A stretch of 64,000 bases of DNA from Amycolatopsis pithecellobii (GCF_009707865.1 NZ_WMBA01000030.1:22529-86528), one strand, 5' to 3'. Positions 1 through 11,753 are shown, numbered from the stretch's first letter. Numbers and translations: made by a program. The notes: generated by a model not told the origin, from the letters alone.

Positions 1-118
1 TACCCGTCGGGGCGGTGGTCTCGCGCCAGAGGTCGGCTTCGGCCTTGGCGTCCTTGTTGCGCTTGATGACGAACAGCACACCACCCGCGACCGCTGCGAG
101 CGCCAACAGCTTCTTCAC
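1..118 (-). CDS. DLW-39 family protein (3' end outside window)
   Basis: This is a very small protein that runs off the left edge. The GTG start at 118 gives MKKLLALAAVAGG, a short hydrophobic stretch, then a charged segment (KRNKDAKAEADLW) with the DLW motif that names the family. At least 39 codons are visible, and the codon ending at position 2 is followed by a base that cannot begin a stop codon. In other actinobacteria the gene lies just downstream of the gyrA/tRNA-Ile region, which fits here. Its role is not known; the sequence suggests a single membrane-associated helix. Confidence 0.8.
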   Translation of the reverse strand, partial: MKKLLALAAVAGGVLFVIKRNKDAKAEADLWRETTAPTG

Positions 119-191
119 TTGAAGCCCCTTATTCCGACGTTTCCGCTGACCTCAAGATGCTACCGGACAGCCCGCATCGGCCCGACACCCC

Positions 192-205
192 GTTCCACGT
201 GGAAC
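192..205. promoter_or_regulatory. parS-like 14-bp palindrome
   Basis: GTTCCACGTGGAAC is a perfect palindrome. It differs from the parS consensus GTTTCACGTGAAAC at two symmetric positions. It lies 59 bp before the start of the MerR-PP2C gene and 13 kb from oriC, on the opposite side from the other parS sites. It could be a degenerate ParB site or an operator for the adjacent regulator; the sequence does not decide. Confidence 0.5.
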
Positions 206-263
206 CATGCTTGACCTTGACCTCGGGGCAAGCGCCACGGTGTCGGATGTGAGGAGGGTGAGC

Positions 264-1304
264 ATGGAGTTGCTGACCATCGGCGCCTTCGCGCGGGCCG
301 CACGCCTGTCACCGAAGGCACTGCGGCTGTACGACGAGCTCGGCTTGCTCCGACCGGCGTCCATCGATCCTCGTTCCGGCTACCGCTGGTACTCGCCGGA
401 GCAGCTCGACCACGCTCGGCTCGTTGCCTCGCTGCGACGGATCGGCATGCCACTCGCGCGGATCAAGATCGTGTGCGAGCTCGACAATGCCGGTGCGGCA
501 AGGGAAATCGCCGCCTACTGGCGTCAGGTCGAGGCCGATATCCGGTCGCGGGCGAAGCTGGCTTCCTTCCTCATCGAACAGTTGTCGAGAAAGGAAGCGC
601 CCATGTCGCCACTGACCATCCGGTACGCCGTCCACTCCGACCGTGGCCTCGTCCGTGAGTCCAATCAGGACGTCGCCTACGGGGGACCGCATCTGCTCGC
701 CGTCGCTGACGGGTTCGGCGCCGAGTCGGAAGAACGCCTGGCGAGCTCCGTCGCGATCGACGCGTTGAAGCACTTGGACACGACCGTCCCCGCCGGCGAC
801 CTGCTCAACGCGCTGTCCGACGCGGTCGAACGCGCCGGCACCGCGGTGCGGGGACTCGGCGCGGGCGTCGGCACCACGCTCACCGCGCTGCTGTGGTCGC
901 GTCCGCGGCTCGCGCTCGTGCACATCGGCGATTCGCGGGTGTATCTGCTGCGCGGCGGCCGCCTCAGCCAGATCACGCAGGACCACACGCTGGTCCAGTC
1001 GATGATCGACGAAGATCGCCTCACCCCGGAGGAAGCCGCGGCGCATCCGCAGCGGGCGTTGCTGGTGAAGGCCCTTCACGGCGGTAAGACCGCCGAACCC
1101 GATATCGAACTGCGTGCAGCCGAGCCCGGTGACCGCTATCTGTTGTGCTCTGATGGCTTGCACACTGCCGTCACGATGGACGCGTTGCACGAGGTGCTGG
1201 CTACAACCGCGGACCCGCAGCAGACGGTCCGTGAACTCGTCGACAGTGCGAACCGCCACGGCGGCGCCGACAATGTCGCGTGCGTGGTCGCCGACGTTGC
1301 TTGA
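264..1304 (+). CDS. MerR-type regulator fused to PP2C phosphatase
   Basis: The 346-residue protein has an N-terminal MerR helix-turn-helix (about 1-70, with LYDELGLLRP and SGYRWYSPEQL), a helical linker (70-112) and a PP2C Ser/Thr phosphatase domain (about 115-346). The metal-binding motifs are present: RESNQD, ADGFG, HIGDSRVYLLR, CSDGLH and GGADNV. The ATG at 264 is preceded by GAGGAGG with good spacing; an upstream in-frame ATG at 207 has no ribosome site. A second AAAGGA site precedes an in-frame ATG at 603, exactly where the phosphatase domain begins, so a separate PP2C product is possible. The fusion suggests transcription control coupled to dephosphorylation; target and effector are unknown. 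Confidence 0.85.
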   Translation: MELLTIGAFARAARLSPKALRLYDELGLLRPASIDPRSGYRWYSPEQLDHARLVASLRRIGMPLARIKIVCELDNAGAAREIAAYWRQVEADIRSRAKLASFLIEQLSRKEAPMSPLTIRYAVHSDRGLVRESNQDVAYGGPHLLAVADGFGAESEERLASSVAIDALKHLDTTVPAGDLLNALSDAVERAGTAVRGLGAGVGTTLTALLWSRPRLALVHIGDSRVYLLRGGRLSQITQDHTLVQSMIDEDRLTPEEAAAHPQRALLVKALHGGKTAEPDIELRAAEPGDRYLLCSDGLHTAVTMDALHEVLATTADPQQTVRELVDSANRHGGADNVACVVADVA

Positions 1305-2156
1305 TCAGGCGCGGATCGCCTGCACGTCCAGCTTGATCTCCACCGTCGAGCCGACCACGGCGAGTCCCTTGGCGAGGGTCTGCTGCCAGTTGATCGTGAA
1401 GTCCTCGCGATGCAGTTCCGTTGTGGCACGGGCGCCGAGTCGGTCGCCGTTCCACTCGCGCAGCCCCAGGTAGCCGGCGTCGAGCCGGACGCCCCGGCTC
1501 GCGCCACGCAGGTTCAGGGTGCCGTCGAGAATCCAGCGGTCACCGGCGGCACGCTGGATCTGGTTGCTGAAAAAATGCAGCCGCGGGTAGTTCTCCACGT
1601 CGAGGAAATCCGCCGAGCGCAGGTGTTCGTCCCGTTGTGGGGAACCGGTGTCGATGCTGGCCGCCTCGATGACCACCTCGACGGATGAGTCCTCGATCCG
1701 CTCGCCGACATTGATGCTGCCGCGGAAACGCGTGAAATGCCCGTGCACGCGCGACAATCCGATGTGCCGGGCGACGAACCTGATCGATGTGTGGGGCTGG
1801 TCGAGAACCCACTCCCCGGGTTCGGGCAGCCGCAGGCTCATGTCGGGCTGGAGCGCCAGCTCACCCAGCGCGGTGTGGTCGCCGCTGACGACCTCGATGT
1901 TGTGCGTGGACTCGCGGTAGCCGCCCGCGTTGATCGACACCGCGTACACACCGGCGCTCGCCGTGGTCACCACGAGCCCGTAGTCGTCCGCGGTCGCACG
2001 CGTGACCCGCGGTGTCCGCTTGTGCCGCAACACCATTTCGGCGCCGGCCAGCGGTTTCCCGTTCTCGTCACGAACTCGGGCACTCACCAACCCGGCACCG
2101 ATGTCGAACGTCACCGGCTCCCCCTGCCGGCCGTCCCTGCGCAAACGGCCGAACAT
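1305..2156 (-). CDS. YceI-domain protein with N-terminal carboxypeptidase-regulatory-like domain
   Basis: The 283-residue protein has an N-terminal Ig-like segment (about 15-95, LVSARVRDENGKPLAGAEMV, resembling carboxypeptidase-regulatory domains). A YceI domain follows (about 110-283, WVLDQPHTSIRFVARH, FRGSINV, ASIDTGSPQRDEHLRS, DFLDVENYP). YceI proteins are lipocalin-like barrels that bind isoprenoid-type lipids. No signal peptide is visible, so it is probably cytosolic. The ATG at 2156 follows GGGAG by 7 bases; the frame stays open upstream but without a ribosome site. It converges on the MerR-PP2C gene with no gap. It is not part of the conserved gyrA-region order. Confidence 0.8.
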   Translation of the reverse strand: MFGRLRRDGRQGEPVTFDIGAGLVSARVRDENGKPLAGAEMVLRHKRTPRVTRATADDYGLVVTTASAGVYAVSINAGGYRESTHNIEVVSGDHTALGELALQPDMSLRLPEPGEWVLDQPHTSIRFVARHIGLSRVHGHFTRFRGSINVGERIEDSSVEVVIEAASIDTGSPQRDEHLRSADFLDVENYPRLHFFSNQIQRAAGDRWILDGTLNLRGASRGVRLDAGYLGLREWNGDRLGARATTELHREDFTINWQQTLAKGLAVVGSTVEIKLDVQAIRA

Positions 2157-2301
2157 AACCACACTCCCGTCGCTCGCCAATGTCCGAACGGACACTAACC
2201 AAGCACAAAAGAGCACCACCCCTGATGTAACCCAAACCACAGAAACCTGGACGAAACAAAAAGGAAGCAAGAGAAAGGTGGTCTCGTCGTCGGGCGCACG
2301 C

Positions 2302-3219
2302 TCAGGGGCGTACGCGAATGACGGTCTTGCCTTTACGTCGCTCGATCGGGTTGAGCGCGGGGATGGCGTCGTCGAGGGTCGTGCCGGCTCCGATGTGCGT
2401 GCGAAGGCGCCCGTCCCGCACCCGGTCGACGATCTCCACCAGCTGACTCGGGACGGACTCGACGACGAAGTCGATCGCGAGGCCGTCGACAGGGCGGGCC
2501 TCGGCAGGGCCGACCACCGACACCAGCGTTCCGCCAGGCCGGATGATGCTCGCCGAGCGCCGTTGGATGTCACCGCCGATGACATCGAAGACCAAGTCGA
2601 CCCCGCCGATGTCGTCGAGATCCTCGTGGTCGAGGTCGAGGAACTCGTTCGCGCCGAAGTCAAGCGCCGCCTGGCGGTCCGCTGCCCGCCCGGTACCGAT
2701 GACGTAGGCGCCGAACTCCCGGGCAAGCTGCGTCACCACCGACCCGACCGCGCCGGCGGCGCCGTGGGCGAGGACGCTCTGCCCCGCCTGGAGACGGCCG
2801 TGCTGGAGCAGGCCTTGCCACGCGGTCAGGCCGGAGATCGGCAGACTCGCACCCACTGTGAAGTCGACGTTCCCCGGCAGCGGCGCAAGGTTGCGTGCCT
2901 CGACGGCCGTGTACTCGGCCAGGGTTCCATCGCGGTGCCAGTCAGTGATCCCGAATACCCGCTGTCCCAGCGAAAGTCCCGTCGTGCCGTAGCCGAGGGA
3001 GCTGACCACCCCGGCGAACTCGTGGCCGATGATCGCCGGGACTCGATCGTGACCGGAGCGGTCGACCCATGTCGAGGGCCACTCCCACTCGGCCGGGACG
3101 AAGCCTGAGGCATGGACTTCGACGACGACGTCGTTGATCGCCGGTGTCGGCTCAGGCCGCTCCGCGAGTGTGATCCCGGCAGTTTCCGCAGCCCGGTCGG
3201 TCGCGACGATTGCCTTCAT
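2302..3219 (-). CDS. Zinc-independent MDR-family NADP-dependent oxidoreductase
   Basis: The 305-residue protein is a quinone reductase-like member of the medium-chain dehydrogenase/reductase superfamily. The N-terminal GroES-like domain contains VPAIIGHEFAGVV and GQRVFGI. The Rossmann domain carries the nucleotide-binding AHGAAGAVGSVVTQLA near residues 150-165. Structural zinc cysteines are absent. The ATG at 3219 is preceded by GGAGG with 6-base spacing. It probably reduces quinones or enals using NADPH; the physiological substrate cannot be told. It lies with the YceI gene in an insertion between tRNA-Ile and the DLW-39 gene. Confidence 0.85.
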   Translation of the reverse strand: MKAIVATDRAAETAGITLAERPEPTPAINDVVVEVHASGFVPAEWEWPSTWVDRSGHDRVPAIIGHEFAGVVSSLGYGTTGLSLGQRVFGITDWHRDGTLAEYTAVEARNLAPLPGNVDFTVGASLPISGLTAWQGLLQHGRLQAGQSVLAHGAAGAVGSVVTQLAREFGAYVIGTGRAADRQAALDFGANEFLDLDHEDLDDIGGVDLVFDVIGGDIQRRSASIIRPGGTLVSVVGPAEARPVDGLAIDFVVESVPSQLVEIVDRVRDGRLRTHIGAGTTLDDAIPALNPIERRKGKTVIRVRP

Positions 3220-3339
3220 CGGTACCTCCGTAGGTCTCTCAACAAGGCGACATGCTCCTCGCCCAAAGTCGCCCGCGCCATCGCAGCGGTGAAAGAAATA
3301 CCGCCGGGCGAGGCCCAGCAGGCCGATCCCTACTAATCT

Positions 3340-3380
3340 AAAACCCCGGCACGCTGTTTCGACTGATCAGCGTACCGGGG
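3340..3380 (-). terminator. Intrinsic terminator after tRNA-Ile
   Basis: On the minus strand an interrupted GC-rich stem (CCCCGG-x-ACGCTG pairing with CAGCGT-x-CCGGGG, 11-base loop) is followed by TTTT. It starts 4 bases past the tRNA 3' end, so it should end the gyrA/DUF3566/tRNA transcription unit or the tRNA transcript. Confidence 0.85.
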
Positions 3381-3383
3381 TAA

Positions 3384-3460
3384 TGGTGGGCCCAGGAGGA
3401 CTTGAACCTCCGACCTCTTCGTTATCAGCGAAGCGCTCTAACCGCCTGAGCTATGGGCCC
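3384..3460 (-). tRNA. tRNA-Ile (GAT anticodon)
   Basis: The minus strand reads GGGCCCATAGCTCAG at the 5' end and closes with TGGGCCCACCA. The anticodon loop CTGATAA gives anticodon GAT, and the T loop is GGTTCAAGTCC. The CCA end is encoded. The position downstream of gyrA is conserved in actinobacteria. The tRNA-Ala usually found next to it is not in the neighbouring sequence. Confidence 0.95.
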
Positions 3461-3490
3461 GTGAACGAAAGAAAGACTACAGGACGCCTT

Positions 3491-4198
3491 TCACTCCCGT
3501 TCAGAGAGGGTGACCTCAAGGCCACCGGCCAAATCGGCGGACACGTTGTAGATGAACGCGCTCACCGTGGCCAGCGCGGAGAGCAGCACGATGTTGATCG
3601 CGCCGAGGATGGCGGCGATGCCGAACACCCGGCCGGCGCTGATGAGTGGCTGGGCCGGGGTGTCGCCGCCGTCGCCGGAGACCAGTGACGAGTACGTGCC
3701 GTTCAGCTTGTCCCACACGCCCATGCCGTCGAGCACCGTGTACAGCACGCCGACCGCGACCAGCCACACGAAGAACAGCGCGACGCCGAGGACGAGCGAC
3801 AGTTTGAGCACCGACCACGGGTCGAACCGCTTGATCTGCAGACTCGCACGGCGCGGGCCGCGGCCGGGGCGACGGAGCGCGCTGGGGGTTCCGCGGCCCT
3901 TGGCCGCGGCGCCCGGCACGTTCACGGTGTCCTGCCCCCTCAGCCCGGCAAAGGGATCTTCCCGCGGCTCGGCCGGCCCGCCGAACAGCCCGGCCGCCGC
4001 GCTGCCGGTGACCACCGTCGTCTGGTCGCCACCGGTGCCTTTGGAGTCATGCGCATTTTCCCCGGCCTGGCTGCTCGGAAGCCACTGGGTCGGGCCTTCG
4101 GCCGTGCCGTTGCCGTTGTCCTTGCTGAGCCGCTGCCACGGCGGCGCCGCCTTGTCACCGGCCGCCGCGGGCGATTCCGAGTTCTCGGGCGAAGTCAC
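3491..4198 (-). CDS. DUF3566 membrane protein downstream of gyrA
   Basis: The 235-residue protein has a long hydrophilic, Gly/Pro/Thr-rich N-terminus (1-110). A basic stretch (RRASLQIKRFDPWSVLK) follows, then two membrane segments (about 125-150 and 190-215) forming the DUF3566 domain. It is the counterpart of Rv0007 in M. tuberculosis. The GTG start lies 11 bp after the gyrA stop, with AAGGA upstream, so it is co-transcribed with gyrA. The function is unproven; the topology suggests a small membrane protein with a cytoplasmic disordered tail. Confidence 0.85.
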   Translation of the reverse strand: MTSPENSESPAAAGDKAAPPWQRLSKDNGNGTAEGPTQWLPSSQAGENAHDSKGTGGDQTTVVTGSAAAGLFGGPAEPREDPFAGLRGQDTVNVPGAAAKGRGTPSALRRPGRGPRRASLQIKRFDPWSVLKLSLVLGVALFFVWLVAVGVLYTVLDGMGVWDKLNGTYSSLVSGDGGDTPAQPLISAGRVFGIAAILGAINIVLLSALATVSAFIYNVSADLAGGLEVTLSERE

Positions 4199-4209
4199 TC
4201 AATAAATCC

Positions 4210-6735
4210 TTACGCTTCAGGCTGCTGAGCCTGTGCTCCGGTCTCGTCTTCGTTGCCTTCACCATTACCGACGTCCGAGGGTTCGTCGGCGTTGCGTGCC
4301 ACCGCAAGAAGGGTAGTGCCTTCCCCGAGGTTGATCAGCCGCACGCCCTTCGTCTGCCGTCCGGTCTTGCGCACCCCTTCGGCGGTCGTCCGGATGACCC
4401 CGCCGTTGGAGGTGATGGCATACAGCTCGTCGTCCTCGTCGACGATGAGCGCACCTACCAGCCTGCCACGCTTGCGGTCGTGCTGGATGGTCAGCACACC
4501 CTTGCCGCCTCGGCCCTGCACCGGGTAGTCCTCGATCGGTGTCCGCTTCGCATACCCGCCGTCGGTCGCGACCAGCAGGAACTTCTCCGGCTTGACCACG
4601 TTGAGCGCGAGCAGCTCGTCGCCGTCGTTGAACCGCATGCCGAGCACACCGGACGTGGCGCGGCCCATCGGCCGCAGTGCTTCGTCGGTGGCGTGGAACC
4701 GGATCGACTGCCCTTCCGCGGAGACCAGCAGCAGGTCGTCGTCGGGCCCGGCGAGCACAGCGCCGACCAGTTCGTCGCCTTCGCGCAGGTTGACCGCGAT
4801 GAGGCCGCCCGCGCGGTTCGAGTCGAAGTCGCTGAGCTTGGTCTTCTTGACCAGGCCCTTGCGGGTGGCCAGCACGAGATACGGCGCGACCTCGTAGTTC
4901 GGGATCTCGATGACCTGGGCGATTTCCTCGTCCGGCTGGAACGCCAGCAGGTTCGCGACGTGCTGGCCACGCGCCGCCCGGTTCGCCTCGGGCAGTTCGT
5001 ACGCCTTCGCCCGGTACACGCGGCCCTTGTTGGTGAAGAACAGGATCCAGTCGTGCGTGGAGCACACGAAGAAGTGCTGCACGATGTCGTCCTGCTTGAG
5101 CTGCGCGCCCTGCACACCCTTGCCGCCGCGTTTCTGCGAGCGGTACAGGTCCGTCTTGGTGCGCTTCGCATAGCCGGTGCGGGTGATGGTGACGACCACG
5201 TCCTCGACCGCGATCAGGTCCTCGACCGAGACATCCCCGTCGAACGGGATGATCTGGGTACGCCGCTCGTCACCGTACTTTTCGACGATCTCGGTCAGCT
5301 CGTCCTTGACGATCTCCCGCTGCCGCTCCGGCCTGGCGAGGATGTCCTGCAGATCGGCGATCCGCTCCTCGATCTCGGCCAGTTCGTCGATGATCTTCTG
5401 CCGCTCCAGTGCGGCCAGCCGGCGCAGCTGCATGTCGAGGATCGCGGTGGCCTGGATTTCGTCGATCTCCAGCAACTCGATCAGGCCGGCGCGCGCCTCG
5501 TCGACGGTCGGCGACCGCCGGATCAGCGCGATGACCTCGTCGAGCATGTCCAGCGCCTTGACCAGACCACGCAGGATGTGGGCCCGCTCCTCGGCCTTGC
5601 GCAGCCGGAATCGGGTGCGCCGGATGATGACGTCGATCTGGTGGTTGACGTAGTGCCGCACGACCTGGTCCAGTCGCAGCGTGCGCGGCACGCCGTCGAC
5701 CAGGGCCAGCATGTTGACGCCGAAGTTGTACTGCAACTGGGTGTGCTTGTAGAGGTTGTTCAGCACGACCTTCGCGACCGCGTCCCGCTTGAGCGTGACC
5801 ACGATCCGCATCCCGCGACGGCTGTTGGACTCGTCGGCGATATCGGCGATGCCGGTGAGCTTGCCGTCCCGGACCAGCGCGGCGATGTTCTCCACCAGGT
5901 TGTCCGGGTTGACCTGGTACGGCAGTTCGGTGACGACGAGGATCGTGCGGCCCTTGAGGTCCTCGTCGACCTCGACAACGGCACGCATCCGCACCGAACC
6001 ACGACCGGTGCGGTAGGCCTCCTCGATCCCGGAGTTACCGAGGATCAGGCCCTTCGTCGGGAAGTCCGGGCCCTTGATGCGCATGAGCAGGGCGGCGAGC
6101 AGCTCTTCCTCGCTCGCGTCCGGGTTCTCCAGCGACCAGATGACGCCCTCGGCGACCTCCCGCAGGTTGTGCGGCGGGATGTTGGTCGCCATCCCCACCG
6201 CGATCCCCGAGGTGCCGTTGACCAGCAGGTTCGGGATGCGGGACGGCAGGACGTCCGGTTCCTGCGTGCGGCCGTCGTAGTTGTCCGAGAAGTCGACGGT
6301 CTCCTCGTCGATCTCGCGGAGCATCTCCATCGCGAGCGGGTCCAGCCGCGACTCCGTGTACCGCATCGCGGCGGCGGGGTCGTTGCCTGGTGACCCGAAG
6401 TTGCCTTGGCCGTCGATGAGCGGGTAGCGCAGCGACCACGGCTGGGCCAGTCGCACCAGTGCGTCGTAGATCGCCGAGTCACCGTGCGGGTGGTAGTTGC
6501 CCATGACGTCGCCGACGACGCGCGAACACTTGTTGTATCCGCGGTCCGGCCGGAAACCCGAGTCGTACATGGAGTACAGGACGCGGCGGTGCACCGGCTT
6601 GAGACCGTCGCGCACGTCCGGCAGCGCCCGCGACACGATCACGCTCATCGCGTAGTCGATGTAGGAGCGCTGCATCTCCTGCTGGATGTCGACCGGCTCG
6701 GTGCGGTCGTGATCCGGCGGCAAGGTTTCCGTCAT
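4210..6735 (-). CDS. gyrA: DNA gyrase subunit A
   Basis: The 841-residue breakage-reunion subunit of gyrase introduces negative supercoils with GyrB. The catalytic tyrosine is Tyr126 in AAAMRYTE. The quinolone-resistance region reads [10 protein letters not shown] (83-91), with Ser at the E. coli Ser83 position and Asp at the Asp87 position, the usual quinolone-susceptible pattern. The C-terminal half has the repeated beta-pinwheel blades, including the GyrA-box-like segment [10 protein letters not shown]. No intein is present. gyrB is 53 bp upstream and the DUF3566 gene 11 bp downstream. Confidence 0.98.
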   Translation of the reverse strand: MTETLPPDHDRTEPVDIQQEMQRSYIDYAMSVIVSRALPDVRDGLKPVHRRVLYSMYDSGFRPDRGYNKCSRVVGDVMGNYHPHGDSAIYDALVRLAQPWSLRYPLIDGQGNFGSPGNDPAAAMRYTESRLDPLAMEMLREIDEETVDFSDNYDGRTQEPDVLPSRIPNLLVNGTSGIAVGMATNIPPHNLREVAEGVIWSLENPDASEEELLAALLMRIKGPDFPTKGLILGNSGIEEAYRTGRGSVRMRAVVEVDEDLKGRTILVVTELPYQVNPDNLVENIAALVRDGKLTGIADIADESNSRRGMRIVVTLKRDAVAKVVLNNLYKHTQLQYNFGVNMLALVDGVPRTLRLDQVVRHYVNHQIDVIIRRTRFRLRKAEERAHILRGLVKALDMLDEVIALIRRSPTVDEARAGLIELLEIDEIQATAILDMQLRRLAALERQKIIDELAEIEERIADLQDILARPERQREIVKDELTEIVEKYGDERRTQIIPFDGDVSVEDLIAVEDVVVTITRTGYAKRTKTDLYRSQKRGGKGVQGAQLKQDDIVQHFFVCSTHDWILFFTNKGRVYRAKAYELPEANRAARGQHVANLLAFQPDEEIAQVIEIPNYEVAPYLVLATRKGLVKKTKLSDFDSNRAGGLIAVNLREGDELVGAVLAGPDDDLLLVSAEGQSIRFHATDEALRPMGRATSGVLGMRFNDGDELLALNVVKPEKFLLVATDGGYAKRTPIEDYPVQGRGGKGVLTIQHDRKRGRLVGALIVDEDDELYAITSNGGVIRTTAEGVRKTGRQTKGVRLINLGEGTTLLAVARNADEPSDVGNGEGNEDETGAQAQQPEA

Positions 6736-6788
6736 GAGGTCCTTCTCGAAGGAAAAACAGAGTCAGTGCACTGTGGACATACGAGTGG

Positions 6789-8771
<1,983 letters not shown>

Positions 8772-8936
8772 TCAGTCTCGCCCAAGGGACCCCGCTCCCT
8801 CGTACAGTCTACTTGGCCACCTCTGCTCAGGTGCGGCAAGGACACCCCTAGTTTCCCCACAGAGCGACGAATTCGAAGTCGGTTGAGTGACGAGATGGAT
8901 GCGCGTCAAGCCGCGGCATCGTGGCGCGTTCAGATG

Positions 8937-9677
8937 TCAGCCGTAAGTGTCGCGGGGACCCCGGCCCGGGATGTGCCGGGCACCTTTGCGCCAGCTCGGT
9001 GCGGTGGGCCCGTGGATGCGCATCCGCTTCACGACGCCGTGCCCGACGACCGCTGCGATCTTGGTCAGCAACTGCCCCTGTAGCAGGCGCAACTGGGTGG
9101 CCCAGGCGGTCGAGGTGGCCCGGACGGTGAGCTCGCCGTCCTTCAGGGAAACAGGCTGGGCGTGCTCCGCGACCTCGTCACCGACCAACTTCGCCCACTG
9201 ACCGAACACCTGACCGTCGTTGAGGCGCTGCGACCAGCCACGATCGGCCGCGAGCCGCGACATCAGGCGGCCGAGCGGCTGGGGGTCGCGGTGGTCCGCG
9301 CCTGGTCCGGACCAGCGACGACGCCGCGGATTCTGGCCGAACTCGGCCGCCGTGCGCTTGCGGACGCCGGGCTCGGACCCCCTCGACTCGGCCTTGGCGC
9401 GTGCGGCGGCCAGGGCCTGCCGCGCCAGGTCGCGGCCGGACACGTTCGGCCCACCGGTGGTGTCACTCTGTGTTGACGATATGGTGTCTTCGGCCGGAAG
9501 AGGCCCCATCTGGGCGCTGGAATGTGACTCATCCGGCCTCTTGATCACCGGCGGCGATGACAAGTTCACCGTGTTATCCACACTATCCACAGACTTGTCC
9601 CCAGATAGGTGGGTAAATCTTGTGGCCCCGGTCACTCGCGGTGGGCGAGCCGCTCTCGCTGGTTCCTCCTCAACCAT
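8937..9677 (-). CDS. dciA: DciA-type helicase loader (DUF721)
   Basis: This 246-residue protein belongs to the DciA family, which helps load the replicative helicase DnaB in bacteria lacking DnaC/DnaI. The conserved domain is C-terminal (about 140-235: [50 protein letters not shown]). The N-terminal ~130 residues are low-complexity and probably disordered. The ATG at 9677 has GGGGAGG six bases upstream and overlaps the recF stop by 8 bp, so the two are translationally coupled. Several DnaA boxes lie inside its coding sequence. Confidence 0.9.
   Translation of the reverse strand: MVEEEPARAARPPRVTGATRFTHLSGDKSVDSVDNTVNLSSPPVIKRPDESHSSAQMGPLPAEDTISSTQSDTTGGPNVSGRDLARQALAAARAKAESRGSEPGVRKRTAAEFGQNPRRRRWSGPGADHRDPQPLGRLMSRLAADRGWSQRLNDGQVFGQWAKLVGDEVAEHAQPVSLKDGELTVRATSTAWATQLRLLQGQLLTKIAAVVGHGVVKRMRIHGPTAPSWRKGARHIPGRGPRDTYG
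9574..9603. other. DnaA-box cluster inside dciA
   Basis: Within 30 bp the plus strand has TTATCCACA (9574-9582, a perfect box), CTATCCACA (9583-9591) and TTGTCCCCA (9595-9603). They fall in the low-complexity N-terminal part of dciA, where they encode a Ser-Val-Asp repeat, a region under little protein-level constraint. Confidence 0.7.
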
Positions 9678-10824
9678 GCCTGACCTCCCCGTTCGAGACC
9701 GTGAACCGGGTGCCCGATAGCTCTTCGGGCACGTCCTCATCCACCGCGGCCGTGATCAACACCTGTTCGGCGGCCGCCGCCACCTCGGCGAGCCGGGCCC
9801 GGCGACGGCGGTCCAGCTCGGCGAACACGTCGTCGAGCAGCAGTACTGGCTCGCCGTTCTCGCTGCGCAGCAACTCATAGGACCCGAGCCGCAACGAGAG
9901 CGCGAACGACCACGACTCCCCATGACTCGCATACCCCTTCGCAGGCGCGTCGCCCAGCACCAGCTCCAGCTCGTCACGATGCGGACCGACGAGGCTCACT
10001 CCCCGGTCGAGCTCGGCCTGCCGCACCTCGGTCAGCGCGTTCAGGAGGATGTCGGTCAGCTTCTCCGGATCGGCCCGCTCACCGTCGGACTTTCCATACC
10101 CGTGCGGCAGTCCTTCGCCGAGGCTGGACCGGTACGAAATGATCGCCGGCCGCGAGTCCGGCGCGACTCCCAGATACGCGGCCGAGGTATGCGGCCCGAG
10201 GTCGGCCACGAGGTCGAGTCGCGCGGCGAGCAGCTGCGCGCCGACCGTCGCGAGGTGGTTGTCCCACACTTCGAGCGTCGAGAGCGCGTACGGATCCTCA
10301 CGCGTTCCTTTTCTCTTACCCGCCGTTTTCAGCAAGGCGTTGCGCTGGCGCAGCACGCGTTCGTAGTCCGACCGCACCCCCGCCCAACGCGGCGCGCGCA
10401 ACACCAGCAGCTCGTCGAGAAACCGCCGGCGCTCACCGGGATCACCGCGCACCAGCGCCAGGTCCTCCGGTGCGAACAACACGGTGCGCAGGATGCCGAG
10501 AATGTCCCGCGGTTTGCCGACCGCGCCGCGATTGACCCGTGCGCGGTTCGCTTTTCCCGGCGTGATCTCCAGTTCGATGGTCAGCTCGCGGTCGTCGTTG
10601 ACCACGGCCGCCCGGACCAATGCGCGCTCACACCCGTGCCGGACGAGCGGCGCGTCGCTGGCGACCCGGTGTGAGCCCAGCGTCGCGAGATACCCGATCG
10701 CCTCCAGCAAGTTGGTCTTGCCGCGGCCGTTCGGCCCAATCAGCACCGTCGGCCCCGGCGTCAACGGCAGGTCCGCATGCTCCCACGAACGGAAGTCGGT
10801 GACCTGGAGATGACGGAGGTACAA
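9670..10824 (-). CDS. recF: DNA replication/repair protein RecF
   Basis: The 384-residue SMC-like ATPase loads RecA on gapped DNA with RecOR. Walker A is GPNGRGKT (30-37); the Walker B region [11 protein letters not shown] is near residue 330. The start is placed at TTG 10824, giving [14 protein letters not shown], the usual RecF N-terminus, 7 bp after the gnd stop. The frame is open further upstream but would run into gnd. Sits in the conserved dnaN-gnd-recF-dciA operon. Confidence 0.95.
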   Translation of the reverse strand: MYLRHLQVTDFRSWEHADLPLTPGPTVLIGPNGRGKTNLLEAIGYLATLGSHRVASDAPLVRHGCERALVRAAVVNDDRELTIELEITPGKANRARVNRGAVGKPRDILGILRTVLFAPEDLALVRGDPGERRRFLDELLVLRAPRWAGVRSDYERVLRQRNALLKTAGKRKGTREDPYALSTLEVWDNHLATVGAQLLAARLDLVADLGPHTSAAYLGVAPDSRPAIISYRSSLGEGLPHGYGKSDGERADPEKLTDILLNALTEVRQAELDRGVSLVGPHRDELELVLGDAPAKGYASHGESWSFALSLRLGSYELLRSENGEPVLLLDDVFAELDRRRRARLAEVAAAAEQVLITAAVDEDVPEELSGTRFTVSNGEVRHG

Positions 10825-10831
10825 GACGCGC

Positions 10832-11722
10832 CTACTGACCGACCTTCTTGACGGCGTGCCCGCCGAACTGGTTGCGCAACGCGGCGACCGCACGCATCGC
10901 GGCGGAATCCTTCTGCCGCGAGGAAAACCGCGCGAACAGCGCGGCCGAGATCACCGGCGCGGGTACCGCATTGTTGATCGCCTCTTCCAGCGTCCACCGG
11001 CCCTCGCCCGAATCCTCGACATATCCCTCGAGATCGTCGAGCTCCGGATCGTCGTCCAGCGCCCGCACCAGCAGATCGAGCAGCCAGGACCGGACCACGG
11101 TGCCGCGCTGCCACCCCTTGATCACGGCGGGCACGTCGTTGATCACATGCGCGGCTTCCATCAGCTCGAAGCCCTCGGCGTAGGCCTGCATGATCCCGTA
11201 CTCGATACCGTTGTGGATCATCTTCGCGTAGTGCCCGGCACCGACCGAGCCCGCGTGCGAAAACCCTTCCTCGCGCGGGCCGTCCGGGCGCAGCGAATCG
11301 AAGATGGGCATCGCGCGCTCGACGTCCTCCGGCGCGCCGCCGACCATCAGGCCGTACCCGTTTTCCTTACCCCACACGCCACCGGACACTCCGCAGTCGA
11401 GATAGCCGATCTTCTTGGCCGCCAGTACCTCGGAGTTGCGCTGGTCATCGGTGAACTTCGAGTTGCCGCCGTCGATCACCAGATCGCCCTCGGACAACAG
11501 CTCGCCGAGCTCGTCCACGGTGCCCCTGGTCGGGCCGCCGGCGGGCACCATGATCCAGACGATCCGCGGTGCGGCGAGCTTCGAGACCATGTCGGCGAGG
11601 GAGCTTGCGTCACTGACTTCGGCGTTGCGGTCGTAGCCGACCACCTCGTGCCCGTCGGCCCGCAACCGCTCACGCATGTTGAAGCCCATCCTGCCGAGGC
11701 CGACGAGTCCCAGCTGCACCAT
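10832..11722 (-). CDS. gnd: 6-phosphogluconate dehydrogenase, short (GndA/YqeC-type) form
   Basis: The 296-residue decarboxylating dehydrogenase converts 6-phosphogluconate to ribulose-5-phosphate. The N-terminal Rossmann motif is [12 protein letters not shown], and the substrate-binding signature [20 protein letters not shown] is present. It is the short form (about 300 residues, against about 470 for the E. coli enzyme), which is often NAD-dependent. Its place between dnaN and recF is typical of actinomycetes. It starts 31 bp after the dnaN stop. Confidence 0.93.
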   Translation of the reverse strand: MVQLGLVGLGRMGFNMRERLRADGHEVVGYDRNAEVSDASSLADMVSKLAAPRIVWIMVPAGGPTRGTVDELGELLSEGDLVIDGGNSKFTDDQRNSEVLAAKKIGYLDCGVSGGVWGKENGYGLMVGGAPEDVERAMPIFDSLRPDGPREEGFSHAGSVGAGHYAKMIHNGIEYGIMQAYAEGFELMEAAHVINDVPAVIKGWQRGTVVRSWLLDLLVRALDDDPELDDLEGYVEDSGEGRWTLEEAINNAVPAPVISAALFARFSSRQKDSAAMRAVAALRNQFGGHAVKKVGQ

Positions 11723-11753
11723 CGAAATCCCCTTCTGGTCGCGCGGTTTCCGG

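Noticed and set aside
120..263. Possible tRNA-Ala between tRNA-Ile and DLW-39
   Set aside because: No cloverleaf or TGC/GGC anticodon arm is present in the gap; the partner tRNA is not in this window.
4480..6393. 637-residue open frame opposite gyrA
   Set aside because: It is an antisense shadow; gyrA on the minus strand is certain over the whole stretch.
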